Part shown: positions 9,013-17,763 of the stretch, one piece after another
Layout of the letters: each line of letters opens with the position of its first letter
How positions within the stretch are numbered: the first letter of the stretch is position 1
Assembly: GCF_000316625.1 (NCBI RefSeq)
Contig: NC_019676.1
Location: forward strand, 3,676,501 to 3,740,500
DNA length: 64,000 bases
Direction of reading: 5' to 3'
From: Nostoc sp. PCC 7107
GTDB taxonomy: Bacteria > Cyanobacteriota > Cyanobacteriia > Cyanobacteriales > Nostocaceae
Notes under the pieces: model-generated
The model's input: the letters and a program-made list of their open reading frames with translations, nothing else
Databases searched by the model: none
Told to the model about the DNA's origin: nothing
Position numbers and translations under genes: made by a program

Positions 9013-10197
9013 TTATAATTGTTTGCGCTGCAATGCCATTGAACGTTTTTGTTTCAAGGCTGTCGGTATACCTAATGCTGCTAAAGCTAGTAAACCTATG
9101 ACATTTGTAGGTTCATCAACGGTAGCCCTAGCTTGACTAGGAACAAAAGTTAGCGCCTGACCATTGAGATTTGGATATTGAGCAAAGACATCAATGAGTT
9201 CTCCAGTCGCGCCGTTAAAGCGGACAACGCTTCCGGTTCCTGTGCTACTAACGTATAGGTTTCCATCTGGCCCAAAGCCAATACCTCTGGGACGACTTAA
9301 TCTCGGTCTTCCTTGTTCGTCTATACCAGCGTCGAGGACGGCTAGTAACTCTCCAGTTTGGCTATCATAACGGCGAACTGTTCCAACAGAGTTAGCGTTG
9401 CCAAAGGGATATTCACTACTAACATAGATGTCGCCATCCGGGCCAACGATTAAATCTAGGGGGCTGAGTTCCAGGTCGTTGACAAAATTAGAATTTAGTA
9501 GTTCTCCAGTTTGACCGTTGAACTTTAAAATTGTACCTCCGCCGGAACTGGTAGCGGGATTAGCTCCATTTCCTAAATAAAAGTTCCCATCTAGTCCAAA
9601 TGCGAATCCTCTGGGAAATTCGACTAGATTTGGTGGGATAAAGAAATCAATGAACTCCCCTGTTTGTCCATTGAAGCGGGCGATAGTTCCGAGGGAACGA
9701 GCGCCTACATAATAATTACCGTCAGGCCCAAATACTGAACCACCAGGATTGAGATTTGGGAAAGAAGCAAATGTGCCTAAGAAAGCTCCTGTAGTGGCGT
9801 TGTAAGTCAGAACTCTATTATCGCCACTATTAACGTAAACAACATTTTCGCCTGACTCTCTCAAGAGAATATCTCTAGGGTCAGTTACACCGCCACCAAC
9901 TGTAAATTGTCCTAGAAATGCACCAGTTTGACCATCAAATCGCAGTACTTGACTGTTGCCATTAGTTGCGGCACTAGTGACAACTATGTCTGATCCGATT
10001 AGAGATGTTGCTTGTGCTGGTAAAGTATGCAGAATTATTGTTGTTGCCAAACAACTTACCCAACCTAAACAACTTTTCCAAGATGTATAAAGTTGGTTGT
10101 TTGTCGAAATGGGAGGATGACCCTTGCTATCTCTCACTAACCCACTACGAGAATAGTTAGTAGCTAATTCTTTGTAGTCATAGATGCGCTTTACCAT
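9013..10197 (-). CDS. Secreted NHL-type beta-propeller with PEP-CTERM-like tail and grafted N-terminus
   Basis: About 394 residues. After a hydrophobic secretion segment ending in LHTLPAQA (about residues 42-66) come repeated propeller blades of the form LRFDGQTGAFLGQF, LTYNATTGAFLGTF, FNGQTGEFIDFF, RYDSQTGELLAVL. The C-terminus has EPTN, a GLLALAALG helix and a basic KQKRS end, as in cyanobacterial PEP-CTERM sorting signals. The first about 21 codons and the leader copy the start of the NTF2-like gene. I place the start at the ATG of 10197, aligned to that gene; ATG at 10200 and GTG at 10206 are alternatives. No methionine lies between the graft and the signal segment, so the native start seems lost. 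Function unknown. Confidence 0.75.
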   Translation of the reverse strand: MVKRIYDYKELATNYSRSGLVRDSKGHPPISTNNQLYTSWKSCLGWVSCLATTIILHTLPAQATSLIGSDIVVTSAATNGNSQVLRFDGQTGAFLGQFTVGGGVTDPRDILLRESGENVVYVNSGDNRVLTYNATTGAFLGTFASFPNLNPGGSVFGPDGNYYVGARSLGTIARFNGQTGEFIDFFIPPNLVEFPRGFAFGLDGNFYLGNGANPATSSGGGTILKFNGQTGELLNSNFVNDLELSPLDLIVGPDGDIYVSSEYPFGNANSVGTVRRYDSQTGELLAVLDAGIDEQGRPRLSRPRGIGFGPDGNLYVSSTGTGSVVRFNGATGELIDVFAQYPNLNGQALTFVPSQARATVDEPTNVIGLLALAALGIPTALKQKRSMALQRKQL

Positions 10198-10231
10198 CAT
10201 TTTCACCTTGATAGTAATGGAAATTTATCAA
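10136..10231 (-). repeat. Duplicated gene start, grafted copy
   Basis: Second copy of the 96-bp leader-plus-start segment described at 8892-8987. Here it provides ribosome site (AAGGTG), start codon and about 20 codons to the beta-propeller gene. Identity ends abruptly inside the coding frame, after the codons for SGLV. Confidence 0.75.
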
Positions 10232-10238
10232 CCCAGAT

Positions 10239-11030
10239 TTAGAAGCCAAATGCTAAAAATCCTCCATCTACTGCAATGCACTGCCCAGTGATGTAAGTTG
10301 CGCTGGGCATACATAGAAATGCTACTAAACCTGCTATTTCTTCTGGTTCACCCACACGCTTTAAGGGAGTACCAGCTAAAACTCCTGCCAATACCTCTGG
10401 GTTGTTCAATAAAGGTTCAGTGAGTGGTGTACGAATGAACCAGGGGGCAACAGTGTTGACACGGATATGATCGTCTGCCCATTCTACAGCTAAGGATTTA
10501 GTCAGTTGTACAAGTGCTGCTTTGCTCATCCCATAAGGTGCGCCGGTGCGAATTGAGGTTAAGCCAGCTACGGAACCTACATTCACAATGCTGCTATTGT
10601 CACCAGCTTTGAGCAATGGGTAAACTAATCGGCACATTTCAAATACGGATCTGACATTCGTCTGGAAAATATGGTCGTACTCTTCGGCTGTGTATTCCAC
10701 AGCTTTCTTACGGATATTCGTACCCACATTATTGATGAGAATATCTAGTCCAGATAACTTCTGTCCAACTTGATCAAAAATCAGCTGACGACCCTGGGAA
10801 GTTGCTACATCGGCAGCAATGCCATGTGCAAGCCATCCTTGAGATTGCCAAGACTGAAGTTGCTGCTCAATTGCTTCTGAATTACGGGCAACAATCATTA
10901 TCTCTGCACCAAGTCCGAGAAATTCAGCCGCGATCGCCTGTCCAATGCCTTTGGTGGCTCCGGTAATTAAAGCTTTCTTTCCCTGTAGTGTCCAGCGTTG
11001 GCTGATTGTCTGTGCCAATGAGTTAGTCAT
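10239..11030 (-). CDS. Short-chain dehydrogenase/reductase, tropinone-reductase-like
   Basis: 263 residues from the ATG at 11030. Rossmann motif [12 protein letters not shown] motif, catalytic Ser in VNVGSVAG, and YGMSK for the catalytic Tyr/Lys pair mark a classical SDR that uses NAD(P)H. The C-terminal [17 protein letters not shown] is typical of the FabG/tropinone reductase branch. An open frame extends upstream to 11138, but it would overlap the preceding crotonase gene and encodes no SDR sequence, so I reject it. Substrate unknown. It is one of the genes inserted between the PfpI and carboxymuconolactone-decarboxylase-like genes of this cluster. Confidence 0.88.
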   Translation of the reverse strand: MTNSLAQTISQRWTLQGKKALITGATKGIGQAIAAEFLGLGAEIMIVARNSEAIEQQLQSWQSQGWLAHGIAADVATSQGRQLIFDQVGQKLSGLDILINNVGTNIRKKAVEYTAEEYDHIFQTNVRSVFEMCRLVYPLLKAGDNSSIVNVGSVAGLTSIRTGAPYGMSKAALVQLTKSLAVEWADDHIRVNTVAPWFIRTPLTEPLLNNPEVLAGVLAGTPLKRVGEPEEIAGLVAFLCMPSATYITGQCIAVDGGFLAFGF

Positions 11031-11082
11031 GGTGTCAATGGGTTTTTGTGGGCGTTTGAATGACAAACGCCCATGAATAGTT

Positions 11083-11856
11083 TTATTGTTGAGCGTTGCG
11101 GAGGTCAGTTGCCGTGATTCCTTCCATCGCCAAACCATATCCTATGCCTTCGTTGACTAAGCGCTTAATGCGTTGGGTGAGGGCAACACGGGTGTAGCGC
11201 AGAGTCAAGGTAGGTTGTTTTGCTAGTTGTCTTGCCAATTCCCAAGCACGCTCCATTAATCGAGAAGCAGGTAAAACTTCATTGACAACTCCTAATTCAT
11301 AGGCTTGCTGGGCAGTTAGGGTTTCTTGGGTCAAGAGGAAGTAACGCCCGCGGGAGGGGCCTAAAACCAATGGCCACAGCACATGAACGCCATCACCTGG
11401 AACAATGCCGGCATTGAGGTGAGGCATATCCTGAAAAGTGGCATTGTCAGACGCAAGAATAATGTCTGTGGTGAGGATGTATTCGGTGTGCAGTAGGGCG
11501 GGGCCATTGACGGCTGAGATCATGGGAACTTCGATATCGAGGAGGTTTTGCAGTACTTTTTTGCCTTCCCAAAAAGTCTTGTCCCATTCACGGGGATTAG
11601 TGACATCGCCTAGACTGTTGAAATCAATTTGAGCCATCCAGGAATCTCCTGTGCCTGTCAAGATAACAACGCGATTGTCGCGATCGCTGCTGATGTCATA
11701 AAAAGCATTGGGAAACTCTCTGTGAGTTTGTCCAGTGAAAACGAATGGCCCATTATTTGTGTGCATTCTGACTTCTAAAATCCCGGTTTCGTCGTCACGA
11801 CGGAAGTTCAGATTTTCGTATTTTGTGAAATAAGCTGGTCGAGTTGCAGTCATCAT
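11083..11856 (-). CDS. Enoyl-CoA hydratase/isomerase (crotonase) superfamily protein
   Basis: 257 residues with the crotonase fold: [22 protein letters not shown], then [34 protein letters not shown], and the [18 protein letters not shown] segment. In place of the hydratase glutamates there are other residues near the oxyanion loop (AGIVPGDG), so hydration of enoyl-CoA is not assured; hydrolase or C-C bond cleaving members (for example 6-oxocamphor hydrolase-like) are alternatives. The stop lies 53 bp upstream of the SDR start, so an operon with it and the downstream genes is likely. Confidence 0.8.
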   Translation of the reverse strand: MMTATRPAYFTKYENLNFRRDDETGILEVRMHTNNGPFVFTGQTHREFPNAFYDISSDRDNRVVILTGTGDSWMAQIDFNSLGDVTNPREWDKTFWEGKKVLQNLLDIEVPMISAVNGPALLHTEYILTTDIILASDNATFQDMPHLNAGIVPGDGVHVLWPLVLGPSRGRYFLLTQETLTAQQAYELGVVNEVLPASRLMERAWELARQLAKQPTLTLRYTRVALTQRIKRLVNEGIGYGLAMEGITATDLRNAQQ

Positions 11857-11973
11857 TTGTTTAATTCTCCGAAGTTTATCTCAGCCAACAAAATCTAAGG
11901 TAGTCGCAACAGCCAATGTTTTAGTTGTCTGCGCCATTCATATCTGGTATGTTTTGCCAGAATCTTATGGAGG

Positions 11974-12312
11974 TTAACCAAGAATTTCATTTAGGACACC
12001 AAAGCAACCAGCGGCTTTGTTGAATCCTGCATAGACGCACATGAATAGTAGGATCTCCTCGATTTCTTCACGAGTTGCCCCTTGCTTCATAGCCATGTTG
12101 ACATGGGCAGCAAAAGGACTACCAGACCCTACTTGATCTTGATTAACAACATCAACAGCGATTGTGATTAAAGCTTTGGTTTTTTGGTCAATTAAGGGCA
12201 AACCCCAAGCTTCACCTGCTACACGGGTACAAAAATCGCCAAATTTTGGGTTGATGTCCTTCAAAGCAATTTGAAGGTCTAGATCGTCTAAGACTGCATT
12301 TTTTTCCAACAT
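11974..12312 (-). CDS. Carboxymuconolactone decarboxylase (CMD)-family protein
   Basis: 112 residues from the ATG at 12312, which has a GGAGG site five bases upstream; a TTG at 12324 in frame lacks this support. The all-helical CMD/AhpD fold is shown by FCTRVAGEAWGLPLIDQKTKALITIAVDVV, then SPFAAHVNMAMKQGATREEIEEILLFMCVYAGFNKA. The CxxC of AhpD peroxidases is absent; this looks like the gamma-CMD branch with a histidine in the AAHVNMAM segment. A related gene (slr1853) is in the Synechocystis icfG cluster. Enzymatic role unknown. Confidence 0.82.
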   Translation of the reverse strand: MLEKNAVLDDLDLQIALKDINPKFGDFCTRVAGEAWGLPLIDQKTKALITIAVDVVNQDQVGSGSPFAAHVNMAMKQGATREEIEEILLFMCVYAGFNKAAGCFGVLNEILG

Positions 12313-12334
12313 GGAAACCTCCAAATATTATATT

Positions 12335-12793
12335 TTAATTTGTAGTAGATGGCAGTTCATAATCTACTTTATTAATTTCATATACTCTCACGTTTGGTTC
12401 TCCATTAATAAATTCAGGAAATTTCTGCATTAGTATTTCTAGATAAGGAGTTTTTAGATGAAATTTTAATGCTTCTTGACTCTTCCATTCTTCAAAAAAT
12501 ATAAAATGATTACGAAGATTTGAATCTTCATAAAAACTGTAGCTAATCACGCCTGATTCTGCAATTGTCTGCTGAAAAACAGAAGTAGAAAGCTCTAAAA
12601 AATCTTCTCTTTTATCAGGTTTGATGTTGAATCTTGCTGCCACTACTATCGGCACATCTGCTTTTTTTATTGTAGCTTTTGCTTGCTGTTTCATATAGAT
12701 TAAGTTAATGCTTAAAACAATTAAAACAACAGCAAATATTTCCCAAGATAATTTAATGATATCTCCAGAATTATCAAGTATTTGATTTAACAT
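12335..12793 (-). CDS. Membrane-anchored ABM-domain (quinol monooxygenase-like) protein
   Basis: 152 residues: one N-terminal membrane segment (IFAVVLIVLSINLIYM, about 19-34), then an antibiotic-biosynthesis-monooxygenase (ABM) dimeric alpha/beta barrel, VPIVVAARFNIKPDKREDFLEL, ESGVISYSFYEDSNLRNHFIFFEEWKSQEALKFHLKTPYL. The SYSFYED and HFIFFEEW strands are diagnostic of the fold. Ten bases separate its stop from the next start region, so it probably heads the operon with the CMD-like gene. The membrane anchor is unusual for this mostly cytosolic family. Substrate unknown. Confidence 0.78.
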   Translation of the reverse strand: MLNQILDNSGDIIKLSWEIFAVVLIVLSINLIYMKQQAKATIKKADVPIVVAARFNIKPDKREDFLELSTSVFQQTIAESGVISYSFYEDSNLRNHFIFFEEWKSQEALKFHLKTPYLEILMQKFPEFINGEPNVRVYEINKVDYELPSTTN

Positions 12794-13103
12794 AATTTAC
12801 ATCCTACTAAAATTTGTTTTTTGAATTATATAGTCTGACAATTTCAACTTTCATGACAGCTAAATGTTTATTGCGATTCACCTGATGCTGATTTTAATTT
12901 CTAGATACGGCTGAATTTTTGTGTTGTTATGAGGTGGAATTATAGCTTTCGCACCTCTGTTTTAAATGATGTAAATAACAACAATGCTACTAGTACAACA
13001 AGGCAAAAGTAAAAAGGCAAAAGGCAAAAGTAAAAAGAAAGAATAGTTATCCCACCAGCCTTTTAGCAATTCCAGATAGCCTGTTTATTTCCACTGTGCT
13101 GTA
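12794..13103. other. Intergenic stretch with AAAAG/GGCAAAAG tandem-like repeats
   Basis: No gene seen. About 13003-13040 consists of near-repeats of GGCAAAAGTAAAAAG, a low-complexity motif common between Nostocales genes. No convincing terminator or promoter stands out. Confidence 0.6.
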
Positions 13104-14438
13104 CTAGTAATTCAGAGTTCTCTTGAACCACTTTGGTAAGATACCTAACTTTTTACTTGTCAGCACAGCGATTCCTTGCGGGAAGCTATTTTCAACTGAT
13201 GGAAGTGGTAAGGGTGAGGTATCTACTTCATTTAAAGTGCCATCTCGGTTCACTTTGAGTATATGTAGCCCGTTACCCTCAACTATATTGGGCGAGGTTC
13301 GACGAGTAATGACTTGTATAAATTCTTCTTTTTCGTCCAAAGCTAGGTTTGTTGCACCACCAGCCCCTCTCAGTGTTACTTTTTGAATTTCTACTGGTGT
13401 GGTTGGATCTACAAGACTATAGACACTAACACTGTTGTCAACTGTGTTTGCTGTATAAAGACGGGTTCCGGCTCTGTTAGTAATAATCCAGCATGGCGCT
13501 TGACCTGAAGTCGGTACAGTCTTGAGAAAGTTGAGCGCTCCTGTAACTGGATTGTAGATGTAGACTCCGACTTTATTGATTGTGACAAAACCCACATACA
13601 AAATTGGTCTTACTGGATGAATCTGGAGTCCCAATGGGAAAGATGGTCGTCCAGTCCCTGCGAATTCTGATGCTGGAAGTGGTAGTGGTGAATTCAAACT
13701 CTCTAACAGACGACCCTGGGGCAGAATCCTCCAAGACCGCAACACGCCTGCAAATTGGTCTGCACCAAATAGCAGTTGTTTGTTTCTGGAGACTAGAGCT
13801 TGAGTTGGGTCAGAGCCTGTGGGAAGCGCGACAGTAGAACCTGGAACTGGAATGAGTTGGCCTCTGGGAGTGATACGGAAGACAGTGTAGTTAGGCAAGG
13901 AATTGCTTGCTTCTTGGGAAGGGTTTTGAGGATCTCGATTCTTATTGACTACAAACAGGAAATCATTTGCCAAACCGACGCTGACTGGGTTTACTCCACC
14001 AGAAGGAAATGGTGAACCAGGTACTGGAGTAAGACTGCCATCGGGATTAATATCAAAGACTGCGATCGTGTTTGATCCTGAATTAACAGCAAAGAGGCGA
14101 GTATGTCTAGGGTTAATGACAATGTTCTGATCAGAGCTAAAGATTTGCAGAGTTCTAAAGCCGGGATCAGCTGAAATTCCTGCACCTCCAGTGAGAAAAG
14201 GGGAATTTGGTAATGGTGTTAATTTGCCATTGGCATCACGTAGGAAACCAAGAATAGAGTTACTATTTCTAATTGGAATGTTGCTTTCTGTATAAACGAT
14301 ACTAGTCAGAGGATGCCGATAAGCATAGGCAGAATAATTGGGAAATGCACCTATCAGTACAGCAGCAATGAAACCAGTGATTAAGCAAACTATGCGAAGC
14401 CATTGTTTGGCTTGGCGATTGCTTTGAAAGGAAATCAT
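13104..14438 (-). CDS. Secreted seven-bladed beta-propeller (6-phosphogluconolactonase/YVTN-like)
   Basis: 444 residues. A signal peptide (KQWLRIVCLITGFIAAVLIGAF, cut near YSAYAY) precedes repeated blades such as VNSGSNTIAVFDINPDGSL, VVNKNRDP, VGVYIYNPVTGAL, TANTVDNSVSVYSL and IQVITRRTSPN. The NTIAVFDINPDGSLTPVPGSPF pattern is that of the lactonase (PF10282) type. Export makes a metabolic 6-phosphogluconolactonase role unlikely; extracellular binding or an unknown hydrolase is as likely. The gene stands alone, 310 bp from the icfG-type block and 1.4 kb from the Nudix gene. Confidence 0.8.
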   Translation of the reverse strand: MISFQSNRQAKQWLRIVCLITGFIAAVLIGAFPNYSAYAYRHPLTSIVYTESNIPIRNSNSILGFLRDANGKLTPLPNSPFLTGGAGISADPGFRTLQIFSSDQNIVINPRHTRLFAVNSGSNTIAVFDINPDGSLTPVPGSPFPSGGVNPVSVGLANDFLFVVNKNRDPQNPSQEASNSLPNYTVFRITPRGQLIPVPGSTVALPTGSDPTQALVSRNKQLLFGADQFAGVLRSWRILPQGRLLESLNSPLPLPASEFAGTGRPSFPLGLQIHPVRPILYVGFVTINKVGVYIYNPVTGALNFLKTVPTSGQAPCWIITNRAGTRLYTANTVDNSVSVYSLVDPTTPVEIQKVTLRGAGGATNLALDEKEEFIQVITRRTSPNIVEGNGLHILKVNRDGTLNEVDTSPLPLPSVENSFPQGIAVLTSKKLGILPKWFKRTLNY

Positions 14439-14537
14439 GAATTTCTCCTAATTAATTATCGGCAAGAAGTTTTCTAGAGAAGCTGTTCACTGCGGTAGAA
14501 ACTCAGATTATGAATTAGCCTTTTGATAGTAATTTTT

Positions 14538-14584
14538 GGCGTTGCTGATTGGTGGAATGATTTTTATTTCGTGCAAAGATGCGA
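14538..14584. repeat. Left-end fragment of the GGCGTTGC MITE
   Basis: Begins GGCGTTGCTGATTGGTGG and stays similar for about 47 bases to the start of the complete element at 14813 (GGCGTTGCTGATTGAGGG). No matching right terminus (GCAACGCC) follows, so it is a truncated or decayed copy. Confidence 0.65.
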
Positions 14585-14812
14585 AGAAAATTTAGGCTGT
14601 TTCTAGGTCGCTTTTGTGTAACTCCGAATTTTTAACCCATGAGAACTCCCAATAAATATGGGGGTATAAGGGTATAAAAAGTGTTTCTTCTATATTTTGT
14701 TAGTGCGCTGCTGCGCTAGTTGAAGGCTTTCAATTTGCATGGATACTTGTAAGTAAAGTGTCTCTAGGCAGACATCTCTAATCAGCATAGTGCTGCGATG
14801 ATAACAAAAGTC

Positions 14813-14943
14813 GGCGTTGCTGATTGAGGGGATGATTTTTGTCTCACGCATAGACGCGGCAGCAGCTTCCCGCAGGGTAGGCGCAAAGAGTAAGAGTTTT
14901 AAAAGTGGAATTTTATGATTTCATCCCGCATTTATGCAACGCC
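14813..14943. mobile_element. MITE with GGCGTTGC termini and 7-bp target duplication
   Basis: A 131-bp non-coding element bounded by perfect inverted termini GGCGTTGC and GCAACGCC. AAAAGTC directly flanks both sides and is read as the target-site duplication. A GC-rich block (about 14851-14882, including CAGCTTCCCGCAGGGTAG) is absent from the related fragment at 14538 and looks like a nested short repeat. It needs a transposase in trans; neither transposon in this window has matching ends. Confidence 0.85.
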
Positions 14944-15886
14944 AAAAGTCTTAGTGTAATTTGCGTTGTCTAGCTATACAAAGATAAAGATATGAGTGAT
15001 TGTTTGGTCAGTATCAGTTCATGTAGGTCACTGGCAAGTAGTATTTAAACAAAAGTTAAGCCCAAATTTCATCCAACGATTTTGTCCATTTCTATGAAAC
15101 CTAAAACTTGATGCTAAAAGCATTATGGTGCAGTAGTTTAAGTTTTTCAACTTGATAGAAAATCAGTAATATGGCAAAATGCTTGCCAAAAAACTAGGAT
15201 TTTTGCCGGATCAAGAAAGCGGAGTTACTAATTTTGGATAAAGTCGAGCTTAAAGTATATGCAGTCTTTATCCAGCAAAAATTCTGTTTTTACTCGCCTG
15301 GGATAAATGCTCCCATAAATAGCAATATTAGTCAATCAAGAGTTAATAAAATCTTGGAACTTGTTGATAAATATAATAAAAAAATAATATTTGCCAGGAT
15401 AGTATGAGAGCTAATAAATTAGCTTAACTATAAATTATATTTTTCTTAACTTGCCGATAAATATGATCAGTTATGTTTGACTTGAGTATATATTAAATAG
15501 CTAAATTAGCTTGTATTTAGAATTACTATATTTAATATCTGTCTTATAAATAATTCCTGATAGGAATTAAAAATCCTCTTATTCTATAGGGCTTCAAGCC
15601 CTTTTAAAAATGAATCATCTGGAATTAAGTACGAAATTATTAAGTATTTCACGACTTCATTTACACATAACTTAATGTAGATTCTCAATAGTGAAAGCAT
15701 ATATATTCTTTATAAGAATTTAGCATCCAGAATACGGAAATTAGAAGTGATGAATGTTTGATGACTTATACTTCTAGATTATGAGGCTATCTGCCTAGCA
15801 AAACCTTCGTTTATTAATCACTCTGCATTCTGATTCCTGGAATATTACTATTTTCCTATATCCTTAAATAGATTAATTAGTAACAT

Positions 15887-16339
15887 TTACATTGCCAGCA
15901 CAAGTAAGTTTATAGTAGCTTGTAGAATTCGTTTGAAGGAATTTTGCTTCACCATTTGAATGGCTATGTTGACATCAAACCATTCTCGCTGTCTTTGTCC
16001 TGCTTCGGGATAATCTTCACTTAACACTTCAACTAACAATAAATACATCTGCACTTGATAGATTTTGCCGCGTTTGCGATATCTGTAACTACCTACGGCG
16101 TTAACATCTACTTGCCCAATGATCCCGGCTTCTTCCCAGGCTTCTTTGGCTGCGGAAGCAGGTGGACTCATACCTTTAGTAATTCCGCCTTTGGGAATTA
16201 CCCAATTGTGGCGATCGCCTCCGGCGCTGCGCTCCGCACAATCACGGGTTGTAATCAGTAAGATTTCGATGTTGCCGTTCTGCACTCTATAAGGAATGAC
16301 TCCCGACTGTTGGAAGATTTTGCTGATTTTCTGATTCAT
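15887..16339 (-). CDS. Nudix hydrolase (diphosphoinositol-polyphosphate-phosphohydrolase-like)
   Basis: 150 residues. The Nudix box is PKGGITKGMSPPASAAKEAWEEAGI (about residues 49-73, in two pieces GGITKGMSPP and ASAAKEAWEEAGI). The core KEAWEEAGI carries the metal-binding glutamates; the first box glutamate is replaced by Met and the Arg by Lys, a pattern seen in this PKGG-type branch. Substrate is not predictable. Nine codons just before the box, reading CAERSAGGD, appear to come from an inserted GC-rich repeat (16217-16243) that keeps the frame. No neighbour suggests a pathway. Confidence 0.87.
   Translation of the reverse strand: MNQKISKIFQQSGVIPYRVQNGNIEILLITTRDCAERSAGGDRHNWVIPKGGITKGMSPPASAAKEAWEEAGIIGQVDVNAVGSYRYRKRGKIYQVQMYLLLVEVLSEDYPEAGQRQREWFDVNIAIQMVKQNSFKRILQATINLLVLAM
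16217..16243. repeat. 27-bp GC-rich insertion inside the Nudix gene
   Basis: GC-rich, imperfectly palindromic bases between two ATC triplets (16214-16216 and 16241-16243). Removing 27 bases would restore the local protein TTRDRHNWVIPKGG, which is the usual family form. Length divisible by three and the 3-bp duplication suggest insertion of a short interspersed repeat. The uninterrupted ancestor is inferred, not observed. Confidence 0.55.
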
Positions 16340-16536
16340 GAACTTTTTGGATGAGTGTCATTATAAAACGAAGCAAGAGGTGATTTTAGCTAAGTCTCAT
16401 TTTTATACAGCTATTAGGCATCTACTATAAGACAGAAAGCTTTGAGAAGTAAAAAGTGAAAAAATCGATAAATTAAGCCGTTTAAAACCACTATTCTTTC
16501 TTTTAACTTTTAAATTTTAACTTTTGCCTTATTACT

Positions 16537-17754
16537 TCATGCTGGCTTATGATCTAAACGAATAGCTGCCTCTAGAGCCGATTTTTCTTTGGCGCGGCGA
16601 GCATAAGGCTGTAATTGAGCGCGATCGCCACCTGTCAAAATACTCAATTCTTCCAAATTCATCCCTCGCATTAACATTTCTACACACCAGGTTTGTTGTG
16701 CTTGAACAATTTCTGGTGGTTTACCTTGGGGTGTTAGCAGTTCCTGAGTCCAAACTTCCCAACGTTGCAGCAATTCTGACTCAGAAATGGGATTACCTAC
16801 ATTGTCAATAAACATAGCAGGATGATGATCCTTACGACTTTTGAGCCATTTAATTAAAGGATTGTTGGTGTATGAACCGTAGTGTTTGCCCAAAATCCAC
16901 TGATTTGCCGGGACTTGACGGGGTAAACCTGGGGTGGTGATTTGCAAAATTAGGCCTTGGGGATCGGATATTTGGTGCGATCGCTGCAAACCAACTATCT
17001 CAGGAACGGATAAGCCGGCACCAAATAACAGGTATGCTAAAGCATAGTCTTGTATTCCTGACTTCCTAGAATTTTGCAAAATTTTATGCACTAAAATCGC
17101 AGGTAAATCTTCTACTTCTTGGGTAATGACGGCTTCTCTTGCTAATTGGGGAGCAGCGGACATTGCTCCGTGTAAAAACAACTCCACTAAATTCTCTAAA
17201 AAGTCATCTCGATCTTCCCACAGTTCATGAAATTCGCTGGTAAATTCAATCACCGCATATCCCAAAATCATGCCATTGAGTAAACTGGCTAGTTTTTCTG
17301 CTGGTAGATAGGTGTTGATGTCTCCTTGTTGGATTAAGGTTGCTAAATATTGCGCTACATAGCGGTTGGCTTCGGTTAATCCTCTTCCCAATGCTCGGCG
17401 GTTTTCGGCGGGAAATTGGTCTGCTTCACCCACTACAGACCTCACAAACTCCGGGACTCGTTCTAATGTATGTAAGCTATCACTTGCATAATCTTTCAGA
17501 GCTTGATAAACGTTGCCAGGAGGAGTAGCCCGCCTAACTAAGGATTCTCCCAAATCCTTAAAAGCTGCTGATTCTTCTAACACCGCTAAAAGTAGCCCAT
17601 GTTTATTTCCGAAATGGCGAAACAGCGTCACTTCATTGACTTCAGCTTTTTCGGCAATTTGGCGGGTAGTAGTACTACTAACTCCTTGAGTAGTAAATAG
17701 TTCTAGTGCCGATTGAATAAGACGTTGACGGGCTGAAATAGATTGAGATGCCAT
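16537..17754 (-). CDS. TetR-family regulator fused to a degenerate tyrosine-recombinase-like domain
   Basis: 405 residues, twice the usual TetR length. Residues about 5-52 are a TetR helix-turn-helix (RLIQSALELFTTQGVSSTTTRQIAEKAEVNEVTLFRHFGNKHGLL), followed by a helical ligand domain to about 205. Residues about 220-395 resemble the catalytic core of XerC-like recombinases: DYALAYLLFGAGLSVPEIVGLQRS and, near the end, MLMRGMNLEELSILTGGD then Y. The recombinase arginine of the first motif is replaced (SVPE) and no HxxR box is seen, so it should not recombine DNA. ATG at 17754 is preferred because an in-frame start at 17781 would lie across the palindromic operator. It probably controls itself and the divergent desaturase. 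Confidence 0.8.
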   Translation of the reverse strand: MASQSISARQRLIQSALELFTTQGVSSTTTRQIAEKAEVNEVTLFRHFGNKHGLLLAVLEESAAFKDLGESLVRRATPPGNVYQALKDYASDSLHTLERVPEFVRSVVGEADQFPAENRRALGRGLTEANRYVAQYLATLIQQGDINTYLPAEKLASLLNGMILGYAVIEFTSEFHELWEDRDDFLENLVELFLHGAMSAAPQLAREAVITQEVEDLPAILVHKILQNSRKSGIQDYALAYLLFGAGLSVPEIVGLQRSHQISDPQGLILQITTPGLPRQVPANQWILGKHYGSYTNNPLIKWLKSRKDHHPAMFIDNVGNPISESELLQRWEVWTQELLTPQGKPPEIVQAQQTWCVEMLMRGMNLEELSILTGGDRAQLQPYARRAKEKSALEAAIRLDHKPA

Positions 17755-17763
17755 AAGAAATAA

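Larger units (their letters stand above)
14439..15886. other. Long gene-free interval (1.45 kb)
   Basis: I find no credible coding frame on either strand. It contains a MITE fragment (14538-14584), a complete MITE (14813-14943), a nine-base inverted repeat TGGATAAAG/CTTTATCCA at 15235-15274, a GGGCTTCAAGCCC palindrome near 15589, and an imperfect direct repeat (ACTTGTTGATAAATAT near 15358, ACTTGCCGATAAATAT near 15449). The right half is strongly AT-rich. A non-coding RNA or an eroded gene cannot be excluded. Confidence 0.6.

Noticed and set aside
11031-11138. Upstream extension of the SDR frame
   Set aside because: It would overlap the crotonase gene and adds residues unrelated to SDRs; ATG 11030 is the family start.
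13800-14185. Several 60-77-codon frames inside the propeller gene
   Set aside because: They overlap repeated blades of a clear secreted protein in other frames.
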